Below the pieces are notes generated by a model that saw only the letters and a list, made by a program, of their open reading frames with translations, had not been told where the DNA came from and made no database searches. The translations under genes were made by a program, and so were the position numbers. From contig NZ_JAFKCV010000001.1 of NCBI RefSeq assembly GCF_017254865.1, positions 372,001 through 436,000 of the forward strand: a DNA stretch of 64,000 bases, written 5' to 3'. Numbering within the stretch: the stretch's first letter is position 1; every line of letters begins with the position of its first letter. This DNA is from Bowmanella dokdonensis. GTDB taxonomy: Bacteria > Pseudomonadota > Gammaproteobacteria > Enterobacterales > Alteromonadaceae. Positions 8,621 to 16,133 of this stretch are shown piece after piece.

Positions 8621-9817
8621 ATGCAACATCATTCATCTCATTCAACACTTGATCGCAGCCTGGCCGGCGAATGTCTGGCGATGGCCAGGATGAGTCTCGC
8701 CAATATCTGGCTCAGCAAATGGTCAAGCGTCTGCATCATCGGCTGCATCGTGTTGATGGTTGCGGTGCAGGCAACCTTTCTGAGCATGGCCGAAGGCTTC
8801 CAGTCCAGTATGGATTCGGCGGGCTCTGACAGCATCGCCGTGCTGGTGGATAAACAAAGTCAATCAGAGTCCAGCAGTCAGGTGTCCCGGGAACAAGTGG
8901 AGCTGCTTCGCCATGCCAAGGTCTTGGGTTCCAATCAGTTGTTCTCACCCGAGTTTCGCATGTCTGTCAGTGTCCTTGGCCGCGAAGACAACAGAAAAAT
9001 GAACGTGGCTCTGCGAGGCCTGACTCCCGCCGGATTTGCCCTGAGGGAAGGGTACAAAATCGTACAAGGGCGGGCACCCCAAGCGGGTCGCTTTGAGTTG
9101 ATCGTCGGAGACAGCCTGGCCCGGCGTGTTAAGGACACAACACTGGGTAGCCGACTTAACCTGGGGGGGCAGGACTGGACCATAGTCGGTCACTTTCAGT
9201 TGCAAAACGCCGTATTCGAAACGGAATTCTGGGCCGACTTGGCCATGGTGCAGGCCGGTTATAAACGGGAGAACCAATACCAGTCCATCCGTATCGGTCA
9301 TTTGGATGCCTCAGGGCTGGCACAGCTGAGGCAATTCGTGCAGGCCGACTCGCGTTTGGCACTGGATGTACTGACTGAGCAGGAACTGTTCCGGGAGCAA
9401 ATCAAGGATACCACCAATGTGATCCTTTACCTCGGCTGGCCGCTGGCGGCGATCCTGGGGATCGGTGCACTGGTGGGCATTCTCAATATCATGTTCATCA
9501 GCCTGGAAGCCCGCTTTAACAGCTTGCGAATTATCGGACTGCTGGGTTTTTCGGTGACCTCCATCCGCTTCGGCATCATTTTCGAAACCGTACTGCTGTC
9601 CTGCATCGGTGCCCTGCTGGGCATAGGTGTGATCACCCTGTTGCTGGACGGTGCTGCTGCCTGGTCGGTGACTGGTGGCATCGACAGCGAAGTTTACAAC
9701 ATCAAGGTGGGGGTCTCTACCCTGGGACAAACGCTGGGCTTTTCCCTGTTCTTGGGGTTGCTCGGTGGTCTGCTGCCGGCCTGGAAAGGCCTGAACAAGG
9801 AGTCAAACCATGTCTGA
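8621..9817 (+). CDS. ABC transporter permease, FtsX/MacB type (second)
   Basis: A 398-residue protein with the same topology as the preceding permease: a helix at about residues 35-55, a large periplasmic domain with a MacB-like core, and three C-terminal helices starting near residue 265. Between them lies the SLEARFNSLRIIGLLGF loop that contacts the ATPase in FtsX-type exporters. The gap to the first permease is 12 bases, and the end overlaps the adaptor gene by 8 bases. The two permeases are different enough to suggest a heterodimer rather than a recent duplication. Substrate assignment to the cluster product is inferred from operon position. Confidence 0.84.
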   Translation: MQHHSSHSTLDRSLAGECLAMARMSLANIWLSKWSSVCIIGCIVLMVAVQATFLSMAEGFQSSMDSAGSDSIAVLVDKQSQSESSSQVSREQVELLRHAKVLGSNQLFSPEFRMSVSVLGREDNRKMNVALRGLTPAGFALREGYKIVQGRAPQAGRFELIVGDSLARRVKDTTLGSRLNLGGQDWTIVGHFQLQNAVFETEFWADLAMVQAGYKRENQYQSIRIGHLDASGLAQLRQFVQADSRLALDVLTEQELFREQIKDTTNVILYLGWPLAAILGIGALVGILNIMFISLEARFNSLRIIGLLGFSVTSIRFGIIFETVLLSCIGALLGIGVITLLLDGAAAWSVTGGIDSEVYNIKVGVSTLGQTLGFSLFLGLLGGLLPAWKGLNKESNHV

Positions 9818-10865
9818 ATTCGAGCAAGACAGGAACGGATCATTAAGGTCCGGCGCAGAGCTGGGCAAGAAACTGGACAGTCTGTCACTGTCCGGTGCGC
9901 AGAGACAGGACTCCAGGGGTACCAGGTTCAGACGAAGCGCGGTGTCTGTCGCTGTGCTGCTGATCCTCAGCCTGTTGGGGTACTGGGGATTCGGTGATAC
10001 GCCTGGGCCCGGTAACAAAGCAGAAGCCTCACAGAGTCAGCCTATTCCCGATGGTGGCAAGACCATTCAGCCCCCCGCTCCCAGGACCGAGGTTGTCAGC
10101 AAACTGGAAGCACAGGGCTTTGTCACTGCGACCCGGGTGGCCACTGTCTCGTCCAGAGTCATGGGCGTGGTCAGGGACGTACTGGTGGAAGAAGGGGACA
10201 GGGTCGTCAGCGGGCAGACCCTGGCGCGACTGGATGATCGCCAGGCTCAACTGGCTCTGGGACTGGCGGCCTCCTCCCTGGAGGCAATCCAGGCAAGGAT
10301 CAAGACCGCCGAAGTGGACCTGAAGGAGAAGAACCTGGACTTTCAGCGGGAAACCAACCTGCTCGACAAGGGATTTGTCAGTGAAATCACCGTCAACAAG
10401 ACCCGCAATCAGGTTGAGCGATATGAGGCGTCTCTGGAACAGTTGCAGGCAGATCTCCAAGTGGCCCGTTTGCAGGTCAGGCAGCAGGAAACCCAACTCG
10501 ATGACCATGTGATTAAGGCGCCCTTTGCCGGCATCGTGGTGGATACCAGTGCCCAGGCCGGAGAGGTCATAGCCCCCAGTGCCGCCGGCGGTGGTTTTAC
10601 CCGGACGGGCATCTGCACCATTGTCGACATGTCGTCACTGGAAGTCATGGTGGAGATCAATGAACAGATGATCAGCCAGATAGAGGGAGGGCAGCCGGTG
10701 CAGATTCAGCCGCTGGCATACCGGGACATTCTGCTGGCCGGTCAGGTCGACAAGATATTACCGCGGGTCAACCTGGCCAAGGGAACCGTGGAGGTACGCA
10801 TCAGAATGCACGATCTGGATCCGCGCATTCTCCCGGATATGGGCGTCAGAGTCGCTTTTTTATAA
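9810..10865 (+). CDS. HlyD/MacA-family periplasmic adaptor
   Basis: A 351-residue membrane fusion protein. It has a cytoplasmic N-terminus, one transmembrane helix at about residues 42-61, a proline-rich linker, a biotinyl-lipoyl half (GFVTATRVATVSSRVMGVV), a coiled-coil hairpin (about 155-225) and a second lipoyl half with APFAGIVVDTSAQAGEVI, then a beta-barrel domain. These features place it in the periplasm, linking the inner-membrane ABC permeases to an outer-membrane channel not encoded here. AAGGAG lies 6 bases before the ATG. The order permease-permease-adaptor-ATPase is like DevBCA/MacAB-type exporters. Confidence 0.87.
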   Translation: MSEFEQDRNGSLRSGAELGKKLDSLSLSGAQRQDSRGTRFRRSAVSVAVLLILSLLGYWGFGDTPGPGNKAEASQSQPIPDGGKTIQPPAPRTEVVSKLEAQGFVTATRVATVSSRVMGVVRDVLVEEGDRVVSGQTLARLDDRQAQLALGLAASSLEAIQARIKTAEVDLKEKNLDFQRETNLLDKGFVSEITVNKTRNQVERYEASLEQLQADLQVARLQVRQQETQLDDHVIKAPFAGIVVDTSAQAGEVIAPSAAGGGFTRTGICTIVDMSSLEVMVEINEQMISQIEGGQPVQIQPLAYRDILLAGQVDKILPRVNLAKGTVEVRIRMHDLDPRILPDMGVRVAFL

Positions 10866-10876
10866 GGAGTTATGCC

Positions 10877-11593
10877 ATGCAAAACACAGCAGTATTTCAA
10901 CTCGAACAGGTCAGCAAAAGCTTCGGCAACGGTGACGAGCAGGTCAGAATTTTCCGGCAGTTGGACTTTACCGTCCGGGACGGAGAGTTTATCGCCCTGA
11001 TGGGCCCCTCCGGTTGTGGCAAGACAACCTTGCTGAATATGCTCGGGGGTATCGAAATGCCGGATCGCGGCCACATCAGATTCCGCGGCGAGCGGATCGA
11101 TGACTACAAGCCTGCCACCCTGAACCAGTGGCGTGCGCGGCATGTGGGGTTTGTGTTTCAGGCCTTTAATCTGCTGCCCATGTTCTCGGCGGCCAGAAAT
11201 GTTGAATTGCCGCTGTTGCTGACCTCCCTGAGTCGTGCAGAGCGTAAGCGCCGCATCGAAACTGCACTGGATCTGATGGGACTGAGCCAATGTGCCAACC
11301 GGACGCCGAAGAAGCTGTCCGGCGGCCAACAGCAGCGGGTGGCCATCGCCAGGGCCTTGGTCAGCGACACCTCAGTGCTGCTGTGTGACGAGCCGACCGG
11401 CAATCTGGACAAACAGTCCTCCAACGAGGTGCTGACGCTGCTGAAGATGCTCAACCGTGACTTCAATAAGACCATTGTGATGGTCACTCATGATCCCAAC
11501 GCAGCCACATTCGCCACCCGTACCTGCCATCTGGACAAAGGGAGTTTTATCGATGAACCCCAACAAAATCCAACAGCTGCAGCTTGCGCCTGA
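10877..11593 (+). CDS. ABC transporter ATPase, LolD/MacB type
   Basis: A 238-residue ATP-binding subunit. Walker A is GPSGCGKTT (43-51), the signature is LSGGQQQR, and Walker B runs VLLCDEPTGNLD, the MacB/LolD subfamily form. It should energise the two FtsX-type permeases upstream. The last 41 bases overlap the start of the JAMM protease gene in another frame, linking export and sulfur-carrier genes in one transcript. A good ribosome site (AAGGAGTT) precedes the ATG. Confidence 0.92.
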   Translation: MQNTAVFQLEQVSKSFGNGDEQVRIFRQLDFTVRDGEFIALMGPSGCGKTTLLNMLGGIEMPDRGHIRFRGERIDDYKPATLNQWRARHVGFVFQAFNLLPMFSAARNVELPLLLTSLSRAERKRRIETALDLMGLSQCANRTPKKLSGGQQQRVAIARALVSDTSVLLCDEPTGNLDKQSSNEVLTLLKMLNRDFNKTIVMVTHDPNAATFATRTCHLDKGSFIDEPQQNPTAAACA

Positions 11594-11999
11594 CATCGGC
11601 CGCCAGCTCAAAGAGCAGGCCCTGCAAGCCTTACCGGAAGAGTGTTGCGGCATTCTGGCCGGATATCTGGCCGGCGGGCGCATGCACATCCGGCAGTTGC
11701 TGCGATTGGTCAATGTGGCGCAACAGGAGCGTATGGCCAATTTTGCCGTCGCCGATGCAGATCTGATCAAAGCCGCCCGTTTGCTCAGGCAGCAGGGCCT
11801 GGAATTGCTGGGCTTCTATCACAGCCATCCTTTCGGCCTGCCGGCCCCGTCCCGTAAAGATGTGGCCTCCTGCAACGGTTGGGATGGCTACTCCCACATT
11901 ATCGTGGCCACCGACGGTGGCGACAGGACACAGCTGGCAGCATTTATCACTCAACGACCCATGTGGAAAAGAATTCAAATCCAAGGAGCCGAATCATGA
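11553..11999 (+). CDS. JAMM/MPN+ metalloprotease (sulfur-carrier processing type)
   Basis: A 148-residue zinc isopeptidase. It has Glu29/Glu30 in LPEECCG and the complete JAMM pattern HSH-x7-S-x2-D at residues 90-103. Prokaryotic stand-alone members such as QbsD and Mec+ trim residues after the Gly-Gly of a MoaD/ThiS-like sulfur carrier, or release cysteine from it. The next gene encodes a MoaD-like domain with an internal Gly-Gly, so that protein is the obvious substrate. The start at 11553 has GGGAG about 8 bases upstream and gives the normal length for the family; a longer in-frame start at 11490 would only extend into the ATPase gene. The stop overlaps the next ATG (ATGA). Confidence 0.9.
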   Translation: MNPNKIQQLQLAPDIGRQLKEQALQALPEECCGILAGYLAGGRMHIRQLLRLVNVAQQERMANFAVADADLIKAARLLRQQGLELLGFYHSHPFGLPAPSRKDVASCNGWDGYSHIIVATDGGDRTQLAAFITQRPMWKRIQIQGAES

Positions 12000-13426
12000 T
12001 CACTATCCATATCCCCACTCCGTTACGTCGCTTTACCGCCAACCACAACCAGGTTCAGGTAAGCGGCAGCACCGTCAACCAGGCCTTGCAGACGCTGGCC
12101 GAACAACATCCCGGCCTGCAACGGCAGATATTCGACGAAAACGGCCAGCTCAGACATTTCATCAATGTGTTTATTAACGCCGATGATATCCGATTGCATG
12201 AAGGGCAAGCGACGGCTGTCAGTGACGGCGATGAACTGGAGCTGCTACCGGCCATTGCCGGCGGCAATCTGCAGGCGTTGACCTCTGCCGAATGGCGAAG
12301 CCAGCTGGAAGACGAGATAGAGCAGTTGCGTGCCTCCGCCGCCATGCCCTGGCTGCAAGACCATCAGGATGCGCAAATTCTTGACGTCAGAACCCGCGAA
12401 GAATGGACGTCCGGCCATATTCCCCGGGCGGTACATTTGGATAAAGGTTATCTGGAAGTGCAGATCGAGAGCCGTATACCCGATCGCAACACGCCGGTAC
12501 TGGTCTATTGCGCCTCGGGCGTGCGTTCTCTGTTTGCCGCCAGAACTTTGCAGATGCTGGGGTATCGGCGCGTGATTAACCTGGCCGGCGGCATAGTGCA
12601 ATGGAAAAATGCCGGTCTGCCCATCGAAACCCCCGACTTTCTCAGCAGTGAACAACGGGCCAGGTATTTACGTCACCTGGCCATTCCTGAGGTCGGGGAA
12701 AACGGGCAGCTCACATTGCTCAAATCCCGGGTACTACTGATTGGTGCAGGTGGTCTGGGTTGTCCGGCGGCCATTTACCTGGCGGCGGCGGGCGTGGGTA
12801 CCTTGGGGCTGGTGGATGACGATGTGGTGGACAGGACCAATCTGCAACGACAGATCCTGCATACCGAAGACGCCGTGGGTAGCAGTAAGATAGAGAGTAT
12901 CCAGTCACGGGTCCGCCAATTGAACTCATCGGTCAACATCAATCTGCATCCCCTGCGGCTTGATAAAGCGTCCGCCGCTGATCTTTTTGCCCGCTACGAT
13001 GTGATTGTTGACTGCTCGGACAATTTCGACACCCGGTATATCATCAACGATGAAGCCGCCGCGCTGGGTAAGCCGGTGGTGCATGGCTCCGTATACCGCT
13101 TCGATGGCCAGGTCAGCGTGTTCTGGGCCGGCAAGGGGCCCTGCTACCGCTGCCTGTATCCCGCTGCCCCGCCGCCTGAGCTGGCGCCACCCTGCGCCGA
13201 GGCCGGCGTGCTGGGTGTATTACCCGGTACCATAGGATTGCTGCAGGCCACTGAGGTGCTCAAGCTCTTGCTCGACATGGGCCGCCCCCTGATTGGCCGC
13301 AGTCTGTGCTTCGATGCCCTTAATGCCTCATTCCGGGAGATCAGGTACGCGGCCGACCCCCACTGTGCTTGCTGCACAACGGTTGTGCCAGGCAGGACGA
13401 CGGAGGTGTACGATGAAGCTGTTTGA
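11996..13426 (+). CDS. MoaD-rhodanese-ThiF fusion: three-in-one sulfur activation protein
   Basis: A 476-residue protein with three domains. Residues 1-90 are a MoaD/CysO-like ubiquitin fold ending in ELLPAIAGG, the normal C-terminus of a free sulfur carrier. Residues about 115-215 are a rhodanese with active-site loop CASGVRS (Cys172). Residues about 218-476 are a MoeB/ThiF adenylyltransferase with GAGGLG (250-255), zinc pairs CYRC (383-386) and CACC (457-460), and the APPCAEAGVLGVLPG segment. A ThiF domain adenylates the terminal Gly of the carrier, and rhodanese persulfide converts it to a thiocarboxylate. Here carrier, sulfur donor and E1 are one chain, in an order (carrier first, rhodanese in the middle) unlike MoeZ/MOCS3. 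The carrier must be freed after Gly90 to work, and the JAMM protease encoded immediately upstream could do that. Domain calls are firm; the relay is inference. Confidence 0.9.
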   Translation: MITIHIPTPLRRFTANHNQVQVSGSTVNQALQTLAEQHPGLQRQIFDENGQLRHFINVFINADDIRLHEGQATAVSDGDELELLPAIAGGNLQALTSAEWRSQLEDEIEQLRASAAMPWLQDHQDAQILDVRTREEWTSGHIPRAVHLDKGYLEVQIESRIPDRNTPVLVYCASGVRSLFAARTLQMLGYRRVINLAGGIVQWKNAGLPIETPDFLSSEQRARYLRHLAIPEVGENGQLTLLKSRVLLIGAGGLGCPAAIYLAAAGVGTLGLVDDDVVDRTNLQRQILHTEDAVGSSKIESIQSRVRQLNSSVNINLHPLRLDKASAADLFARYDVIVDCSDNFDTRYIINDEAAALGKPVVHGSVYRFDGQVSVFWAGKGPCYRCLYPAAPPPELAPPCAEAGVLGVLPGTIGLLQATEVLKLLLDMGRPLIGRSLCFDALNASFREIRYAADPHCACCTTVVPGRTTEVYDEAV

Positions 13427-14678
13427 TCGTGAGATTCACCTGGATAAACAGTTTATCCATGGTACCCACCGGGCCTGTTCCCCGGAGCAGACTGTGCAAA
13501 AGTATTGGCCTATGGCCAGTCGCATGGGCATTACCCGTCTGGCAAATGTTACCGGCCTGGATTATATCGGCATGCCGGTCTGGGTGGCAGTGCGCCCCAA
13601 TTCTGCCGGATTGTCCACCTCCCAGGGCAAGGGACTGACCGATCATGCTGCCAAAGCGTCGGCGCTGATGGAGTCCATAGAATGCTGGCATGCAGAGAAC
13701 ATCGAGCTGCCTTGCCGGCTGGGTTCTTACAGCAGCCTCAAGTCAGAACTCAATCTGGCTGACATATCCCGGCTCAATTATTACCGTCATGCTCCGCCGC
13801 GGGACGACTTGGCCATGCCTTGGCTGGAGGGATATGACCTGATGAACCAGACATCCTGCTGGGTCCCCTTTGAAACGGTCAGCACTAACTACGTGATGGG
13901 GGCGGGGATGCAGTTGAATAACTGCTTCGTGCAGTCCAGCAATGGATTGGCTGGCGGCAACCATATGCTGGAATCCATTACCCATGCCCTGTGCGAACTG
14001 ATTGAGAGGGATGCTCTGGCACAGCGAGAGACTGACATGCGCACCCTGCCGGCCGAGCATATTGTTCGCCCCGAGACGGTGAACAGTGAAATTTGCAAAC
14101 AGGCGTTAAGACTGCTGACCAGGAGCAACCTGGATCTGGTACTGGTGGACCTGACCAGTGACGTGGGGATACCGGTGTTCGGTTGCAGTATCCTGGATGC
14201 GGACCCTGATCAGGGCTGGCGGACCTTGCCGGTGTTTAACGGCTACGGTTGTCATCTGGCTCCGGAAATCGCCTTGTTCAGGGCGATTTCCGAAGCGGTG
14301 CAAAGTCGCTTAACCCATATATCCGGCAGCCGGGATGACATAGTGCAAAGTGAATATCAGCGTGGTGGCAATAAAGACGATTTGCTCAGCTTCCAGAACC
14401 GCTTGCGTCAGGCTCAGGGGCAGCGGGATTTCAGGACCCTGACGTCCCAGGCCACTGATTCTTTTGACGGCGATGTGGATTGGTTGCTGCAAAGGTTGCG
14501 GGCAGTGGGTATAGACCAGGCCATTGTGGTGGATCTGACCCGCAGGGACTTCGCCATTCCGGTGGTCAAGGTGGTGGTGCCCGGACTGGCAGCGCCAGTG
14601 GGCATGATGAAAGCTAGGGCCGTTAAAACCCCGGCACGCAAAATAGCCTACCTGTCAACAGAAGGACGTGTCGCATGA
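13413..14678 (+). CDS. TfuA-associated YcaO (thioamide-forming type)
   Basis: A 421-residue YcaO of the stand-alone type found beside TfuA. Diagnostic segments are FIHGTHRACSPEQTV near the start, GITRLANVTGLDYIGMPVWV, GKGLTDHAAKASALMESIE (first ATP-binding glutamates), then ITHALCELIERDA and LFRAISEAVQSR. It lacks the proline-rich tail of azoline-forming YcaOs. With TfuA such enzymes replace a backbone amide oxygen with sulfur, as in the Gly thioamide of methyl-coenzyme M reductase and in thioviridamide-like peptides, using ATP and sulfide. It overlaps the fusion gene upstream by 14 bases and TfuA downstream by 4. The upstream sulfur-carrier genes are a plausible sulfur source. Confidence 0.9.
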   Translation: MKLFDREIHLDKQFIHGTHRACSPEQTVQKYWPMASRMGITRLANVTGLDYIGMPVWVAVRPNSAGLSTSQGKGLTDHAAKASALMESIECWHAENIELPCRLGSYSSLKSELNLADISRLNYYRHAPPRDDLAMPWLEGYDLMNQTSCWVPFETVSTNYVMGAGMQLNNCFVQSSNGLAGGNHMLESITHALCELIERDALAQRETDMRTLPAEHIVRPETVNSEICKQALRLLTRSNLDLVLVDLTSDVGIPVFGCSILDADPDQGWRTLPVFNGYGCHLAPEIALFRAISEAVQSRLTHISGSRDDIVQSEYQRGGNKDDLLSFQNRLRQAQGQRDFRTLTSQATDSFDGDVDWLLQRLRAVGIDQAIVVDLTRRDFAIPVVKVVVPGLAAPVGMMKARAVKTPARKIAYLSTEGRVA

Positions 14679-16045
14679 CTATCTTCGCTTTTATTGGTCC
14701 CACCCTTTCCGTGCAGGACGCCCGACAGGTCCTGGATGCCGAATATCTGCCGCCGGTGGCCATGGGAGATTTGTACCATCTGGTGGAAACCCGCGCCCGG
14801 CCAGGCGATCAGATTGCCATCATTGACGGAGTGTTTGAACAGGTACCAGCGGTATGGCACAAGGAAATACTCCATGCCCTGTCCCAAGGCATGCAGGTCT
14901 ATGGGGCGTCCAGCATGGGGGCATTACGGGCCGCAGAACTGCATCCATTCGGTATGCAGGGGGTGGGACGCATATTCGAAGCCTACCGGGATGGAATATT
15001 CACCGATGATGACGAAGTGACAGTGAGTCACGCCACCGCCGAAAACGGCTTCAAAGCCCTATCCCATTCTATGGCCAGCCTGCGATTCGGTATTGAGGAA
15101 CTGGCTGAGAATGGCTATCTGCAAGCTTGCGAGGCCAGTGCCCTGATCACCATTTTAAAAGATAAGTATTACCCACGCAGAAGCTGGAGTGAGGTCTATC
15201 AGCAAGCCAGGATGCTGGGCGTCGGGGAGTCAGGTCTGCTTGAGATACAGCGTTACGCCAAAGAGTATGATGCCAAGCGAGATGATGCCCTGGCGCTGCT
15301 GTCCCGTCTGGCCTCAGATACCGCCGACCAGGTATCTGTGGAAGCGGACTTCAGCCTGCAGCAGACCAGCTTTTGGGCCGCCTTGTGCCAGTCGCAGGCA
15401 GCGAAGATTGCCGCCCAGCGTGTGAGTGGGGATGGACCGTCATCGGCCATGGCAGAGATTTCACAACTGGCCAGGGCGTTTGCCAGCGATAGGGAGCAAC
15501 TCATAGAAAGGGCCATGCTGATGAGCCTGGTGGATGAGTTTATGCATGCTTTTGTGCCCTCTGCCGAGGAGATAAAAGATGCGCAGATCCGCTTGCAGCA
15601 GCAACACCAGATCACCAATGCCGACGGCCTGAAGCAGTATCTGGCAAGCCAGAGCATGACCCGGGAACAGTGGCGGGAGATGCTGGTGATGGAAGCGAAG
15701 CTTGCCCAGCTGCGCAGCCAACTACTGTCGAAGCTCGACCCTTTCATCAATCTGGAAATGAGGCGAACCGGCACCTTTGCCCAATTGCAGCAACAAGCCT
15801 ATGAGCGTGCCGAGCTGATCCGCAGCCTGGGTGTGACAAAACTCACTCTGGAGGATGCACAGGTGACGCCGGATACCTTGCAAAACTGGTATGAAAGCCG
15901 CTTTGGCAGCATGGGTGGTAGCCCCAATAAGTACGGTCAACGGCTGGGGTTTGACTCCCTGCGTGATTTTATCGATGAACTTTTGAGTATGTACCTGTAC
16001 GAACATCATCAAAATAGTCTGACAACTTCCCTGGCTGTGCAATAA
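14675..16045 (+). CDS. TfuA-domain protein with long helical C-terminal extension
   Basis: A 456-residue partner of the preceding YcaO. The TfuA core occupies about residues 1-190: FIGPTLSVQDAR, LPPVAMGDLYHLV, IAIIDGVFEQVPAVWHKEIL, VYGASSMGALRAAEL and a DDDEV segment. TfuA is needed with YcaO for thioamidation, possibly to deliver sulfide. The rest is highly helical and rich in Gln and Leu; a stretch around 310-380 (ITNADGLKQYLAS..MTREQWREML) resembles the helical chaperone-like N-domain of SurA proteins, an impression only. It is the last gene of the operon, ending 88 bases before the convergent RND gene. Confidence 0.88.
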   Translation: MTIFAFIGPTLSVQDARQVLDAEYLPPVAMGDLYHLVETRARPGDQIAIIDGVFEQVPAVWHKEILHALSQGMQVYGASSMGALRAAELHPFGMQGVGRIFEAYRDGIFTDDDEVTVSHATAENGFKALSHSMASLRFGIEELAENGYLQACEASALITILKDKYYPRRSWSEVYQQARMLGVGESGLLEIQRYAKEYDAKRDDALALLSRLASDTADQVSVEADFSLQQTSFWAALCQSQAAKIAAQRVSGDGPSSAMAEISQLARAFASDREQLIERAMLMSLVDEFMHAFVPSAEEIKDAQIRLQQQHQITNADGLKQYLASQSMTREQWREMLVMEAKLAQLRSQLLSKLDPFINLEMRRTGTFAQLQQQAYERAELIRSLGVTKLTLEDAQVTPDTLQNWYESRFGSMGGSPNKYGQRLGFDSLRDFIDELLSMYLYEHHQNSLTTSLAVQ

Positions 16046-16049
16046 GGTG

Positions 16050-16082
16050 CCAGTCAGTTGAGGGATGTCATCCATTGACTGG
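16050..16082 (+). terminator. Hairpin after the RiPP operon
   Basis: CCAGTCA at 16050-16056 pairs perfectly with TGACTGG at 16076-16082, with a smaller inner GGATG/CATCC pairing. It lies 5 bases after the tfuA-like stop, between convergent genes. The sequence after it is A/T-rich but has no clean T run, so intrinsic termination is only plausible. Confidence 0.4.
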
Positions 16083-16133
16083 TCAAATATATCGTGGTGG
16101 TGAAAAAAGTCCAGCACGTGAAATGTCCTGGCA

